Assembly: GCF_002796605.1 (NCBI RefSeq) | Contig: NZ_CP024923.1 | Coordinates: forward strand, 1,302,001 to 1,366,000 | From: Sphingomonas psychrotolerans | GTDB taxonomy: Bacteria > Pseudomonadota > Alphaproteobacteria > Sphingomonadales > Sphingomonadaceae | Reading direction: 5' to 3' | DNA: 64,000 nt | In this document: one piece after another, positions 1 to 9,745 of the stretch | How positions within the stretch are numbered: the first letter of the stretch is position 1 | Layout: each line of letters opens with the position of its first letter | Translations under genes and position numbers: made by a program | Notes under the pieces: model-generated | Databases searched by the model: none | Seen by the model: the letters and a program-made list of their open reading frames with translations, nothing else | What the model was told of the DNA's origin: nothing

Positions 1-3000
1 CATGGACCTGATAATCGTCGTCGGGGGTCCAACTGGTATCGTTGTCGTGGATGAAGGCGGGGGTGGTGGCGAGGATTCTCAGATCGCCCGAGCTGCCGCT
101 GATCGCTCCCCGGCTCTCGATTTTCGCTCCTGCCAGCACATCGATATTGCCTTGCGAGGCGAACAGCAATTCGGGTCCATAGAGCACCGATCCGGCGTTA
201 TCGATCACCACGTCGCTGCTCGACACGGTCAGTTCCATGTTGGTCGCGCCTTGGCTGCGGACGCCGCCGATCAGCAGGCTCTCGGCGCCGAACGCGTTGA
301 GCTGGTCGCTCTTGAGGATCAGATAGCCGTCGTAGCGCGTGAGATCGGTGTCGCTGCCCGCGACGAGGATCTTGCCGCCGGCAATGTCGGCAAAGCCGCC
401 GCGGCCGCCCTTGCCTGCCGTCGATTTGAGCGTGCCGTTGAGGTTGAGCGCCTCGCCGACCTTGAACACCACCGAGCCGCCGTCGAGCGGAATGCGCGGG
501 ACCTCCGAGACCGGGCGATTGACCCGCAGGGCCTTGCGCAGGAACGCGTCCGACGTGAAGAATTTGTCGGCGGTGGTTTCGATATAGGTCGAGCGCATCC
601 GCAGCGCAGTGCCCGGCATGACGTGGAAGCCGATATTGCGCTGGTCGCGCGCACCCGAGGCACCGTCGACGCGGTAGCCGCTCTGGATGGTCGAGCCATC
701 GGTGAGATTGGCGATCTTGCCGATCGGCGCGTCGGTGAAATTGCCGTAGCGATGGTTGGCGGTGACACGGAACGCGCCCGGCAGCAGCGCATATTCGGCC
801 GGAAGCAGCGTATAATAGCCGGCTTTGAGGCCGCTGCCGCCCGTCAGATAGACCTTGTCGCCGATCCCGACCTGCGATCCGCCAAAGCCCATCGGGGCGA
901 TGTTGCCGGCATAATCGGGGAGCACGGCATAGATCTGGCCCGGAGATGAAACCCATTTGAAGTCGGCATCGCGATAGCCGGTCAGCCAATCGACCGTGCC
1001 GCCGACGCCGGGGACGAATTCGCGCGCGAACAGATCGCCGCCGCCGCTGACGTCGAGCACTGCACCCGACGCGATATCGACGCTGTCGCCGGTGAGGTTG
1101 ATGGTCTTGGTGGGCAAACTGGTCAGCTCGAGCCCGGTGAACGGATCGAGCCAGGTGTCGCCGTTCGAAGTGTAGCCATAGGGAATGACCTTACCCTCGG
1201 CCGAGACCGAGGTGAGGCTGCCCGCGGCGAGGACCAGTTTGCCCGAACCCTCGGTGCCGTTGTCATAGACTTCGAGGTTGAGCGTGCCGAGCGGCGAGCG
1301 CAGCGTTCCGCCCTGGAGGATCGTCGGCGCGCGCAGCGTCAGTCTGGCGCCGGCTTCATAGGGGCTGGCATTGATCGGGCCGCCATCGTCCTGCGCCTGG
1401 ATCTCGATCCCGACATCGGAGGTGACGTTGAAGTTTCGGCCGGTGCCGGCATAGACCTGATCGGCCTTGAAGGTCAGCTTGCCGGTGCTGTGCAGCGTGC
1501 CGCGCGGGGCGGTCTGCGCATCGAGCGTGTAACCGGCGAAGCGGATGTCGCCGCCGGAGATCAGGCTGGTATCCGAGAAGCCGTAGAAGCGACCGCTGGC
1601 GACCTGGAGCAGCGTGCCGGCCTTGATCCGGATCTGGGTGTCTTCATTGTCGCGGTTGACGCCGAAGGCGCCAAGGCCGGTGAGGTAGGCGCTCTCGCCG
1701 CTCAGCGCGATATCCGAGCCGTCGAGCTGGACCACGCCCGCTTCGAGGCTGACCTTGGCGCCCTCCATCGCGAGGAATTGCGGGCCGGCCAGCTTGATCG
1801 TGTCGAACACGTACGCGCCGTCGGCCTTGCGGCCGCCCAGCGACACGTTGCCGGCGAAGATCATCCCCGGGGTCGCATCGACCGACAGCGACGAGAAGCC
1901 GCCTTCGCCGATCCTGGTCGGCGACAGCACGGTGATGCTCGGCGGGCCTTCGGGCGGCGTCGGCGGGGTAAAGCCCACGGCACCCAGCAAGCTGAGCAGA
2001 TTGCCATCGATGTCGGGAATCGCGGGAGGGTTGAGGTCGATGCCGGAGGCATCGCCGATGACCAGCATCGGCGGGACGCCCTTTGCCGCGGCTTCATATT
2101 GCTCGAGCGAGGCCGTGACTTCGGGCGAGAGCGTGAAGCCCGGCGCGAAATCGAGCGGCGTGCCAAGGGCGGAGGCCCAGTCGATCGTGCTCAGATCGAC
2201 GCCGACCAGCGACGATATTGGATTGCCGTCGAGATCGACGAAGAAGCCCCAGCCGGCATATTGTTCGAGCTGGTCAAGCGCGTCTTGTGCGGAGGGACCG
2301 CTACCGCCGCCGCCGTCGCCGAGCTGCGCCTGCCATTTGAGCGAGAAGCTGCCGCCGCGCGCGCCGGCGCCGCCGGCCTGGGCACGATAGGTCGCGTCGT
2401 TGATCGCGAGGACCGTGCCGTTGATCGAGATCGCGCCGCCATTGGAGGCGAGCATGGTCGGCCGGCGAAGCACGCCGCCGCGGCCATCGTCGACCTGCAG
2501 ATCGAACACCGCATTGGTGCCCGAAACGTCGATCAGCGAACCGCCGTCGATCGTCAGGTTAAAGGCTTCCAGCGAGACGCTGCCGCCATTGTAGATGACG
2601 CCGTCGACGAGCTCCTTGCCGAGCGCGTCGATCCTGCGGTTGGTGATCAGCGAAGCACCGGGCGCGAGCAGCTTCGCAGTTTTAGTCAAGTGGACGAAGG
2701 TGCCTTCGTTCGAATTGGCGCTGGCATTGATCGAGATCGCCCCGCCCGGCGCGAGCAATGTGCCGGCGATGACGGCGTTGCCGGTCAGCGCGATCTTGCC
2801 GCCGATTTCGGTCGCAAGCAGGCTGCCTTCGCCCAAATCCACGGTGCCGAGCAATGCGATGTCCATGCCGCGGCGCAGTGTCGCCGGACGCAGATCCTGC
2901 GCGAGATAGCCGACCTCGGCGACGTCGTAGATGTCGGTGCCCGACACGGTCCAGAACGACGGCGGCAGACCATTGTGCAGCGACTGGTCCTTGAGCTGGA

Positions 3001-6000
3001 GCGTCGCGCTAGACGCCGAGACCGAGACGCCGTCGACCAGCGTGATCGTCGGCGCCATCAGCGAAATCGCCGAGAAGCCGCTGCGCTGGAAGAACTCCGG
3101 GCGGATCAGCATGTTCTCCAGCACGTCTTCGCCCGCTTCGGGATCCACCGCGGGAAGCGCGCTGCCGATCACCAGCGGCTTGGAGACGGTCAGCGAGAAG
3201 GCGCCGTTGCCGGCCAGGCCATAAGCGCGGGCCTTGTCGAGCGCGCCGAGACCGAGCGCGTCCTTCTTGTCCATGCTGAACACGGTGATGTTGAGGTTGC
3301 CCCCTTTGCCGCCGGTCATCTTGCCATCGCGATTGACCCAGGCGCCGCCGCTCGAATCGAGCGCCGCGGTCGAGGGCAGGATCATGCCGACATCATCGGC
3401 CTGCGCCGCGCTACCCGAGGCCACGAGGCTGATGTCGCCGCCGTGGATACGCGGCACGCTGCTCAGTGCGATCGGCTCGTCGATTTCGTAATCGCTGTAC
3501 CACGAACCGCGCGTGTCGATCCTGGTGTCCGCGCCGAGCTTGAGGCCCATGCCCGACAGCGAAACGTCGCCGCCCTCGGTACGGATGCTGCCGAGGAATT
3601 CGAGCCGCTGATCCGCGCCGAGCGCGAACGACGCGCCATTGGCGAGGTTCAGATTGACCCCGGCTTCGACCAGCACCGCCGCACCGTCGAGCGGCAGATA
3701 GGCATTGTTGACGAGTACGTTGCCGAGCCGTCCACCCTGCGACAGCGAATAGCTGCCCATCGTCGAGCGATTGAAGAAATCGGCGGAGGCAAGCGTGGTA
3801 TTGTCGGATCTGCGCGCCGTGTCGGGTCGATAGCCGTCGGTCTCGAGGTCATATTCGTCGCCGAACAATTCGCCATATTTGTCGCTGAGCTTGTCCCGGA
3901 AGCCGAACTGCGCACTCAGCGCATTTTCCTGCGCAGTGATCAGGATGTTGTTGCTGACATATTCGCTTTCGCTCTCGCCGGCGTTGTTGAGGATGAAGGC
4001 TCCCCCCACGGGGATGTTGCCGCGCTGATAGCGCCCGGCGACGGTCTCGCCGCGCAGCGTGCCCTGCAGCACCGTATCGGGCGCGAGGATCCTGATCGTG
4101 CCGCCCTTGCCGCCTTGCTGGTAGCTGGTTTCGTATTTGCCCTGCACCGACGACATTAGCGGGATATAATAGCCCGTCTGCTTGCCCCATTTGGTGTCGT
4201 AATCGACCCATTCATTGGCGAGCCCCATATAGAGCTCGTCCGGATCGGCTTCGCGGATGTCGATGATCGTGCCGTCGAGCCGGCGCAGCAAAGTGGTGTA
4301 GACGAAACCGTCCTGATAGGTGGTGACGCCCCCGGAAACGTTGATCACCGAGCCCGATTTCATGATGAAATCGTCGCCGATATCCATCACCAGCGAACCG
4401 CCATCGGTAAGGAACTGCGCCAGCGTCCCCTGCGACAGATTGTCGAAGCTGTTCCAGTTGGCGAGGTTGGTGCCCGAGCGCCGATCGATCGAAATTTCGC
4501 GGCGATAGAGCGGGCCGTCCTTCTGGATCGGCGAGTCCGCAAGCTGCGCGGCAAACAGCTTTCCGGTCACCTGGTGATAGCCCATCGCCAGCGTGGTCTT
4601 CCAGCCCGACAGGTCGATCGTCGCGCCCGATTCCATCAGGAAGCGGGTGCCGTCCTCATTGCCCGCATTGGCACCGGCGCCCTGGTGGTTGTCGAACACG
4701 AACTGGCCGGCATCGAGCAGGACGTTCATCTTGCCGCCGGGCATGTAGATGATCGAATCCTGCTGCATGTGCACGCTGTTGGCGTTGATCTTGATCGAGC
4801 CGACGCTCTGCGTACCGCCCGAGACCGGGATCTTGTCGGTCGATTGGAGATCGGGCGTGATCTGGGTCAGGCTGCCCTTGCCGAAGAGGACGTTGCCATG
4901 GCCGGCGACGGCATTCTCCCAGCCCTTTCCATCGCCGTTGATGTACTCGCGATAATCGTAAACCGCGGCGTTGAAGGTGATGCCGCCGCGGAACAAGGCC
5001 GTCGAGGTGATGTCGACGGCGCCCATCTGCTCGAGGCTGAGGCCGCGGAAATCGACGCTGCCGCCGCGCTTTGCGTTGATGATGCCTTCGTTGCGCGCCG
5101 CATAGCCGACCTCGCGCGCTCGCAACGCCTGCTGCTGATTGAGATACTGGCCCGCCAGGCCACCTGCGACATAGACGCCGCCAACGAGGCGGCTCTGGAA
5201 GAGCTTATTGTAATCCTGCGCGCTGAGAACCTGACCGATCGTCAGCTCCTTGCCGAGCAGCAGCGAGTAGAAAGCGCGCCATTTCTCGTCGGTGACGGTC
5301 TGGGTGGGATACCAATAAGGAATGCTGCCCCGGATCCCGGCCAGCGCGTTATAGCCGCCCGAATATGCCTCGAGCATGCCGCCGGTACTGGCCTGCAGAT
5401 AGACGTTCTCGCCCGCCGCGAGGATTACCTGGCCTTCGTCCGAGACATTGATCGTGCCCTTGTTGGTGACATTGGGGCCGGCGAGGATGACCTTGCCGAA
5501 CTTGCCAGTGGTCACGACGCCGCTGCGGCCGATCGTGACATTGTAGCGCAGCGGATCGCCGGGATCCGATACCACCGGGGCGGGATCCATCAGTTCATAG
5601 AGATTGCTGCCACTTGCCCAGCTGGTCTTGCCGAACGGGTTATAGCCACCCTCGCCGGCTGGATAATACCAGGTGTTCGAGAAGGTCGGGTCGAGGCGGC
5701 CATTATCGTTACGCCCGTAGGAGAGCAGGCCGCCCGACGGGGTCCCGGCGCTGGAGAAAAGCTGATCATCGCGCACGAACAGCGAGGAGAGGACCACCTG
5801 CTGAGCATCGATCTTGCCTTCGATCGATAGCCCGGAAGGGGCGACCAGATAGATATTGCCGGTTGCCGCGACATCGCCGGCGATCTTGGTGACGTCCTTG
5901 CTGTACGAACGATTGAGCGCGATCCAGCTCGCCTTTTCCTGCTGGAACTTGAGCACTTCGCCCGCCTGCAGGCTCATGTTGCTCCAGTCGAGCAGCGCCT

Positions 6001-6547
6001 TTTCCGACGACTGCACCATCGTCGTGGTGTTGCCGACGACGTTGACGTCGGAGAAGCCGCGGCCGGTCACCAGCGCGCGAGTGTTGATCTTGGCGTCCTT
6101 GCCGATCAGCACGCCATTGTCGTTGAAGATATAGACCTTGCCGAGCGCGCGGATCTCGCCATTCACTTCCGCCGCCTGATTGCCATGGACACGGTTGACT
6201 GCGATCCAGTTGGCCGATTGCTGCTGGAATTCGAGGACCTCGTTGGTCTTGAGGCGGAAATCCTCCCAATCGAGCAGCGCCTTTTCCTGGGTCTGCTTGA
6301 TCGTCATCAGCGGCCGACCGTCCTCGGCCTTGCCGATCACCGGGCGATTGGCGCCGGTCCATACCGAGACCTGGCCGTTGGGGCCGGTGATCCGGCCGGC
6401 CTGCATGCCCACCATGCTGCCGAAATCCTGCGCGCGCGCCGGCGCCGGCGCGAAGCTCGCCGCCAGCGCGAGCGCGGCGAGGCTGCCCCCGCCCAGCAAG
6501 GCGGAAGCGCGCGTGGCGAGCGTGGAACGACGGAGTGTGCGGGTCAT
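1..6547 (-). CDS. Giant filamentous-haemagglutinin-like exoprotein (TpsA), 3' end outside window
   Basis: The minus-strand frame opens at ATG 6547 and stays open to base 1, giving over 2,180 residues with no stop in the window, so the C-terminus is missing. A signal peptide (about 40 residues, ending ARAQ) is followed by a TPS/haemagglutination-activity domain (about residues 45-260) with typical motifs such as NRVHGNQAAEVNGEI and VYIFNDNGVLIG. A second, related motif (ASWIALNRSYSKDV) follows. The remainder is rich in Gly, Asn, Ser, Leu and Val with short strand-turn repeats, as in a beta-helix stalk. Known family role: secreted through a cognate TpsB pore as an adhesin, toxin carrier or surface fibre. 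It is the last gene of the operon whose first gene is the TpsB at 11602-13227. Whether it has a toxin or DUF3739-type end cannot be seen. Three bases downstream of the small periplasmic gene would leave no room for a separate promoter; the actual gap is 24 bp. Confidence 0.88.
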   Translation of the reverse strand, partial: MTRTLRRSTLATRASALLGGGSLAALALAASFAPAPARAQDFGSMVGMQAGRITGPNGQVSVWTGANRPVIGKAEDGRPLMTIKQTQEKALLDWEDFRLKTNEVLEFQQQSANWIAVNRVHGNQAAEVNGEIRALGKVYIFNDNGVLIGKDAKINTRALVTGRGFSDVNVVGNTTTMVQSSEKALLDWSNMSLQAGEVLKFQQEKASWIALNRSYSKDVTKIAGDVAATGNIYLVAPSGLSIEGKIDAQQVVLSSLFVRDDQLFSSAGTPSGGLLSYGRNDNGRLDPTFSNTWYYPAGEGGYNPFGKTSWASGSNLYELMDPAPVVSDPGDPLRYNVTIGRSGVVTTGKFGKVILAGPNVTNKGTINVSDEGQVILAAGENVYLQASTGGMLEAYSGGYNALAGIRGSIPYWYPTQTVTDEKWRAFYSLLLGKELTIGQVLSAQDYNKLFQSRLVGGVYVAGGLAGQYLNQQQALRAREVGYAARNEGIINAKRGGSVDFRGLSLEQMGAVDITSTALFRGGITFNAAVYDYREYINGDGKGWENAVAGHGNVLFGKGSLTQITPDLQSTDKIPVSGGTQSVGSIKINANSVHMQQDSIIYMPGGKMNVLLDAGQFVFDNHQGAGANAGNEDGTRFLMESGATIDLSGWKTTLAMGYHQVTGKLFAAQLADSPIQKDGPLYRREISIDRRSGTNLANWNSFDNLSQGTLAQFLTDGGSLVMDIGDDFIMKSGSVINVSGGVTTYQDGFVYTTLLRRLDGTIIDIREADPDELYMGLANEWVDYDTKWGKQTGYYIPLMSSVQGKYETSYQQGGKGGTIRILAPDTVLQGTLRGETVAGRYQRGNIPVGGAFILNNAGESESEYVSNNILITAQENALSAQFGFRDKLSDKYGELFGDEYDLETDGYRPDTARRSDNTTLASADFFNRSTMGSYSLSQGGRLGNVLVNNAYLPLDGAAVLVEAGVNLNLANGASFALGADQRLEFLGSIRTEGGDVSLSGMGLKLGADTRIDTRGSWYSDYEIDEPIALSSVPRIHGGDISLVASGSAAQADDVGMILPSTAALDSSGGAWVNRDGKMTGGKGGNLNITVFSMDKKDALGLGALDKARAYGLAGNGAFSLTVSKPLVIGSALPAVDPEAGEDVLENMLIRPEFFQRSGFSAISLMAPTITLVDGVSVSASSATLQLKDQSLHNGLPPSFWTVSGTDIYDVAEVGYLAQDLRPATLRRGMDIALLGTVDLGEGSLLATEIGGKIALTGNAVIAGTLLAPGGAISINASANSNEGTFVHLTKTAKLLAPGASLITNRRIDALGKELVDGVIYNGGSVSLEAFNLTIDGGSLIDVSGTNAVFDLQVDDGRGGVLRRPTMLASNGGAISINGTVLAINDATYRAQAGGAGARGGSFSLKWQAQLGDGGGGSGPSAQDALDQLEQYAGWGFFVDLDGNPISSLVGVDLSTIDWASALGTPLDFAPGFTLSPEVTASLEQYEAAAKGVPPMLVIGDASGIDLNPPAIPDIDGNLLSLLGAVGFTPPTPPEGPPSITVLSPTRIGEGGFSSLSVDATPGMIFAGNVSLGGRKADGAYVFDTIKLAGPQFLAMEGAKVSLEAGVVQLDGSDIALSGESAYLTGLGAFGVNRDNEDTQIRIKAGTLLQVASGRFYGFSDTSLISGGDIRFAGYTLDAQTAPRGTLHSTGKLTFKADQVYAGTGRNFNVTSDVGIEIQAQDDGGPINASPYEAGARLTLRAPTILQGGTLRSPLGTLNLEVYDNGTEGSGKLVLAAGSLTSVSAEGKVIPYGYTSNGDTWLDPFTGLELTSLPTKTINLTGDSVDIASGAVLDVSGGGDLFAREFVPGVGGTVDWLTGYRDADFKWVSSPGQIYAVLPDYAGNIAPMGFGGSQVGIGDKVYLTGGSGLKAGYYTLLPAEYALLPGAFRVTANHRYGNFTDAPIGKIANLTDGSTIQSGYRVDGASGARDQRNIGFHVMPGTALRMRSTYIETTADKFFTSDAFLRKALRVNRPVSEVPRIPLDGGSVVFKVGEALNLNGTLKSTAGKGGRGGFADIAGGKILVAGSDTDLTRYDGYLILKSDQLNAFGAESLLIGGVRSQGATNMELTVSSSDVVIDNAGSVLYGPELLFASQGNIDVLAGAKIESRGAISGSSGDLRILATTPAFIHDNDTSWTPDDDYQVH

Positions 6548-6571
6548 GGCGGGCATCCTGCGCTGAGTCAT

Positions 6572-7042
6572 TTAGTTCGGTTGCGGGGCGGGCTTGGCCG
6601 CAGCGCCGGTGCCCAGTTCGGCATCCATGCGCTGCTGGACGCTGGGCGGCAGCGTCTCGGCGGTGATCCGCGCCGCGCGAAGCCGGTCCTCATAGGACTG
6701 CTTCAGATTTTCCATCCGCACGCGCGAATGCTGGGTGAAGGGCTCCCAGTCCTTTCGACGGACATGCTTCTCGGCGATCTCCATCGCGACTGCATAGAGC
6801 TCGGCATTGCGTTCGCGGCCGAGCACCAGCAGTTCGTCCCTGAGCTTCATCTCGGCGCGCATCGCCTCCATCGACTGGCGCGCATTGTCGGCGATGCGCT
6901 CCTGCCGAATCAGCTGGCCTTCGAGTTCTGCGATGCGCTCCGCAGCGGACTGCGGCTTGGCGGTGGTAGTGGCTGCCTGTTGAGCAAGCGCGGGCGCGCT
7001 CGCACAGCAGATCAAGGCAGCGGCGATGAGGGTATTGCGCAC
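6572..7042 (-). CDS. Small periplasmic coiled-coil protein of the TPS operon
   Basis: The 156-residue product has a clean Sec signal peptide (cleavage near ALAQQ, about residue 21). It is followed by a highly charged, probably helical region (about residues 30-135) with heptad-like spacing, for example AAERIAELEGQLIRQERIA, and a proline-rich end. I do not recognise a named domain. It lies 10 bp after the porin gene and 24 bp before the exoprotein gene, so it is almost certainly co-transcribed with both. The position directly before the exoprotein suggests a periplasmic chaperone, tether or assembly factor for the secretion system. That role is inference from context only. Confidence 0.75.
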   Translation of the reverse strand: MRNTLIAAALICCASAPALAQQAATTTAKPQSAAERIAELEGQLIRQERIADNARQSMEAMRAEMKLRDELLVLGRERNAELYAVAMEIAEKHVRRKDWEPFTQHSRVRMENLKQSYEDRLRAARITAETLPPSVQQRMDAELGTGAAAKPAPQPN

Positions 7043-7052
7043 GATTGCCCCC

Positions 7053-8588
7053 TCAGAAACGCGAGACGAGGTTGATCTGGAGCACGTCCACCGAGAAAGG
7101 CGGACGATTGATCGCGTCGGTGCTGAGCCAATTCACCCCGATCGAGGTCTTGTCGTAGATGCCGACCGCGCCTTCGATCGCGTAGCCCTTCACATCGGTG
7201 CCGCCGAGGCCGAAGTCGCTATCGGCGAAGATGTCGACCACCGCGTCGGTTTCGATCCGCTTATAGGCCGCCGAGATGTGCCAGTCGCCGAAGCCGCGGA
7301 TGAGCGGGTGGCCGGCATCGAAGCGGACCTGCCAGCCAAGGTCGCCGGCCGGGACGCCAGGCTCGCCGCGCAGCAGCGCGATCTCGGCGCGGTCGAGCGC
7401 GAGGTTCTTGACGACTTCGCCGGTCACCCCGAAGCGCAGGTCGCCGTGATCGTAGTTCAGGCTGGCATGGCCGATGGCGAGATCGAAATCGGATGCCAGG
7501 CCGGCCAGCGTGGTCAGTCCGTCGGTGCGGACGTTGAACACCGAATTGCCCTTTTCGAGGAAAAGCGGCGCGGTGTAATCGTTGAGGCGTGACCCGTCGG
7601 GCGCGTTCTTGCGGCTCTGGATGCCCTGGAAATTATAATAGGACCCGGCGACCGTGAAAGTCAGGTTGTCGGCGGGCTTCGCCTCGACGCCGAGCTGGCC
7701 GCCGACCATGAAGCTGTCATTGTACAGCAGCCGTTCCTCGAGCGGGAAATAAGCGGCGGTGCCGAACACCGCGACGCTGTCGCCAAAGCCGTGTCGCGCA
7801 GTCGCGGCGACGCCCTCGGGGTTGATGTCGGCGTCCCAGACCATGTCGGTGGCGAGGAACGGGTTGGCGATGCGCCCGCCCGTGAAGGTCAGGCCCTTGA
7901 GCGGGGTCACCGCGACAAAAGCGCGGTCGAGCCAGAATTCGTCCTTCTGGAAGAAATTGCCGAGCGTGGCGTTGGTCGAAACCGCGCCGGGCTCGTTGCC
8001 CGAGGCGAGGCGGAAGCCGACCTGGACGGCCTTGGTGATGTTGGCGTCGACGTTGATCCGGGCGCGGTAGTTGAGCCGGCGGCGGTCGATCAGCGAGTTG
8101 AGCAGCGGGAAGCCGCCCGAATTGGTGACGCCGCGTGCACGGTTGATCGCGCCGACATCGGGGAAGAACGGGAAATTGTCCTTCGAGAAATTCTGCAGCT
8201 CCGAGCGGATCCGGAAATCGCCGTTGATGCTGATCCGCTGGGTCCATTCGGGAAGCGTGCTGGGCGCGATCCAGCCTTCGCTGCGCGCCTGCGCGACGAC
8301 TTCCTGCTTCACTTCGTCGCGGATCTGCGCGCGCACCGTTTCGGGCACATAAGGCACGTCGATCGTCGCTGCGGTGCGCGGTGCCTCGCGCTGGGCACGC
8401 AAGGCCGCGGCGTCACGGGCCTTGGCGAGCAACTGGTCGGCTTTCTCGCGGGGCAGCACGCCTTCGTCGACGAGCAACTGGAGCAGTTCGATGCCGATAT
8501 CGTCGGTCGTCTGGGCAAACGCCGTGACCGGCGAACCAAGCGCGGTCAGCAAAGCCGCGCCGGCGAGCAGATTGGTGCGAAGGGACAT
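7053..8588 (-). CDS. Putative outer-membrane porin (Porin_5-like) of the TPS-Ton operon
   Basis: The product is 511 residues, with its ATG at 8588. A longer upstream reading of the same frame runs through tonB and exbD and is not real. A signal peptide (ending AFAQ) precedes a short helical segment (LLQLLVDEGVLPREKADQLL) of the type seen at the N-terminus of this putative-porin family. A beta-barrel then fills residues about 110-511, with alternating strands (RISINGDFRIRSELQNF, LNYRARINVDANI) and a terminal aromatic residue (LVSRF). Known family role: outer-membrane porin of unknown substrate. It sits 29 bp after tonB and 10 bp before the small coiled-coil gene. Its presence in a secretion operon is unusual, and it may supply an outer-membrane partner for the Ton motor. 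Confidence 0.85.
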   Translation of the reverse strand: MSLRTNLLAGAALLTALGSPVTAFAQTTDDIGIELLQLLVDEGVLPREKADQLLAKARDAAALRAQREAPRTAATIDVPYVPETVRAQIRDEVKQEVVAQARSEGWIAPSTLPEWTQRISINGDFRIRSELQNFSKDNFPFFPDVGAINRARGVTNSGGFPLLNSLIDRRRLNYRARINVDANITKAVQVGFRLASGNEPGAVSTNATLGNFFQKDEFWLDRAFVAVTPLKGLTFTGGRIANPFLATDMVWDADINPEGVAATARHGFGDSVAVFGTAAYFPLEERLLYNDSFMVGGQLGVEAKPADNLTFTVAGSYYNFQGIQSRKNAPDGSRLNDYTAPLFLEKGNSVFNVRTDGLTTLAGLASDFDLAIGHASLNYDHGDLRFGVTGEVVKNLALDRAEIALLRGEPGVPAGDLGWQVRFDAGHPLIRGFGDWHISAAYKRIETDAVVDIFADSDFGLGGTDVKGYAIEGAVGIYDKTSIGVNWLSTDAINRPPFSVDVLQINLVSRF

Positions 8589-8617
8589 GGAAATTTCCGT
8601 TCTTGTTGCCGTCCGGC

Positions 8618-9319
8618 TCAGCCGTCGGTGCGTTTCATGTTGATCGTGGCGTTGGTCAGGCCTTCCACCTTGGGTGGCCGGCCGCGGCCCAGCGGCGGCA
8701 ATCCGGACAACACGTCGCGGATCGCGGCATCGAGCTTGTTGTCCCCGGTGGTCGAGCGCAGCGCAGCGCCGACGAAGCGCCCGTTGGGATCGATGGTCAG
8801 CGCGACACGGACGAAGCCGTTGGCGCTGCGGGTGCGCGGATCGCGTTGCAGCGCCCGGCGGACATGGGTTTCGACAAAGGCGCCCCAGCCCCCGCCGCCG
8901 CCGCCGCCGCCGCCGCGCCCGAACAATCCGCCGCCCTTGCCCGCGGCGAGACGGAAGCTGTCCGACCCCGCATCCGCGGCGCGATCGAGCCCGGCCGCTT
9001 CCGAAGACGGATTGGGCGAAGGCGGTGCGTCGGTCGGCGTCTCGACCGGGGTGTCGACATCCTCCTGGACCTTGGGATCGTCGGTCGGTTCGACGATCTC
9101 GGGTTCCTCCTCCATGATCTTCTCCTCCGGCTCGGGAGGCGGCGGCGGCGGCGGCGGTTGCAGCACGGTGATCTCCTGGATCACGCGCTCGCGCTGCGCG
9201 GCGGGGTTGGCCGCCGGCCAGAGCAGATAGACGGCCACGGCAGCGATCAGGAGCAGGCCGACGCCGGTGACGATCGGCAGGATCCGGTCCGCGCGCCGTT
9301 GGATGAGGGCGTCGGCCAT
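8618..9319 (-). CDS. tonB: TonB-family energy transducer
   Basis: The product is 233 residues. It has an N-terminal cytoplasmic stub, one transmembrane anchor (about residues 14-35, IVTGVGLLLIAAVAVYLLW), a periplasmic linker and a C-terminal TonB domain (about residues 145-233) with FVRVALTIDPNGRFVGAALR. The linker is odd for TonB. After eight consecutive prolines it is strongly acidic (Glu/Asp-rich) rather than Lys/Pro-rich, and just before the C-terminal domain there is a run of nine glycines encoded by a GGC-type trinucleotide tract. Known role: couples ExbB/ExbD proton-motive energy to outer-membrane proteins. It lies 3 bp after exbD and 29 bp before the porin gene, so it is probably dedicated to this operon and not the housekeeping copy. 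Confidence 0.9.
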   Translation of the reverse strand: MADALIQRRADRILPIVTGVGLLLIAAVAVYLLWPAANPAAQRERVIQEITVLQPPPPPPPPEPEEKIMEEEPEIVEPTDDPKVQEDVDTPVETPTDAPPSPNPSSEAAGLDRAADAGSDSFRLAAGKGGGLFGRGGGGGGGGGWGAFVETHVRRALQRDPRTRSANGFVRVALTIDPNGRFVGAALRSTTGDNKLDAAIRDVLSGLPPLGRGRPPKVEGLTNATINMKRTDG

Positions 9320-9322
9320 AGC

Positions 9323-9736
9323 TCAGCTCGGCTTCACGCGCTCGGTGACGATACCGAGCTGGGAGATGCCGACCCGCGAGCAGGCGTCGAGGACTTCGGT
9401 GATCCGGCCGAACTGCGAGACGCGATCGCCCTTGATCACTACCGGAAAGTCCGGCGTCACTGCCTTGAACGAGCGCAGCTGGCTTTCGAGCTGGTCGATC
9501 GTCACCGGGAAGGTGTCGAGATAGACCTGCCCGTCGCTGTCGACGGTGATCGCCTTGGTGGTCGGCTTGGCCAGGCTCACCGAGCTGCTGGCCTTGGGAA
9601 CGTTGACCTTGATGCCCTGCACCGAGGCAGTGGTCATGATGATGAAGATGACGAGCAGCACGTACGCGAGATCGAGCATCGGCGTGATGTTGATATCGTC
9701 GTAGAGCTTCTTCTTGCCCTTGCCCTTGACCTGCAT
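9323..9736 (-). CDS. exbD: ExbD/TolR biopolymer transport protein
   Basis: The product is 137 residues, the usual ExbD length. The N-terminus carries the family signature (DDINITPMLDLAYVLLVIFI) with the conserved Asp in the single transmembrane helix that takes part in proton flow. A periplasmic domain follows (about residues 45-137). It lies 9 bp after the ExbB-fusion gene and 3 bp before tonB, giving the order exbB-exbD-tonB. Known role: stator of the Ton motor in the inner membrane, working with ExbB and TonB. Confidence 0.93.
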   Translation of the reverse strand: MQVKGKGKKKLYDDINITPMLDLAYVLLVIFIIMTTASVQGIKVNVPKASSSVSLAKPTTKAITVDSDGQVYLDTFPVTIDQLESQLRSFKAVTPDFPVVIKGDRVSQFGRITEVLDACSRVGISQLGIVTERVKPS

Positions 9737-9745
9737 CGCGGCCCC

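Noticed and set aside
1490..4159. Long open frame on the plus strand (889 codons)
   Set aside because: It is the antisense of the exoprotein gene. Composition is Arg/Ala/Asp/Glu-rich without domains, and the minus-strand frame carries a signal peptide and TPS motifs.
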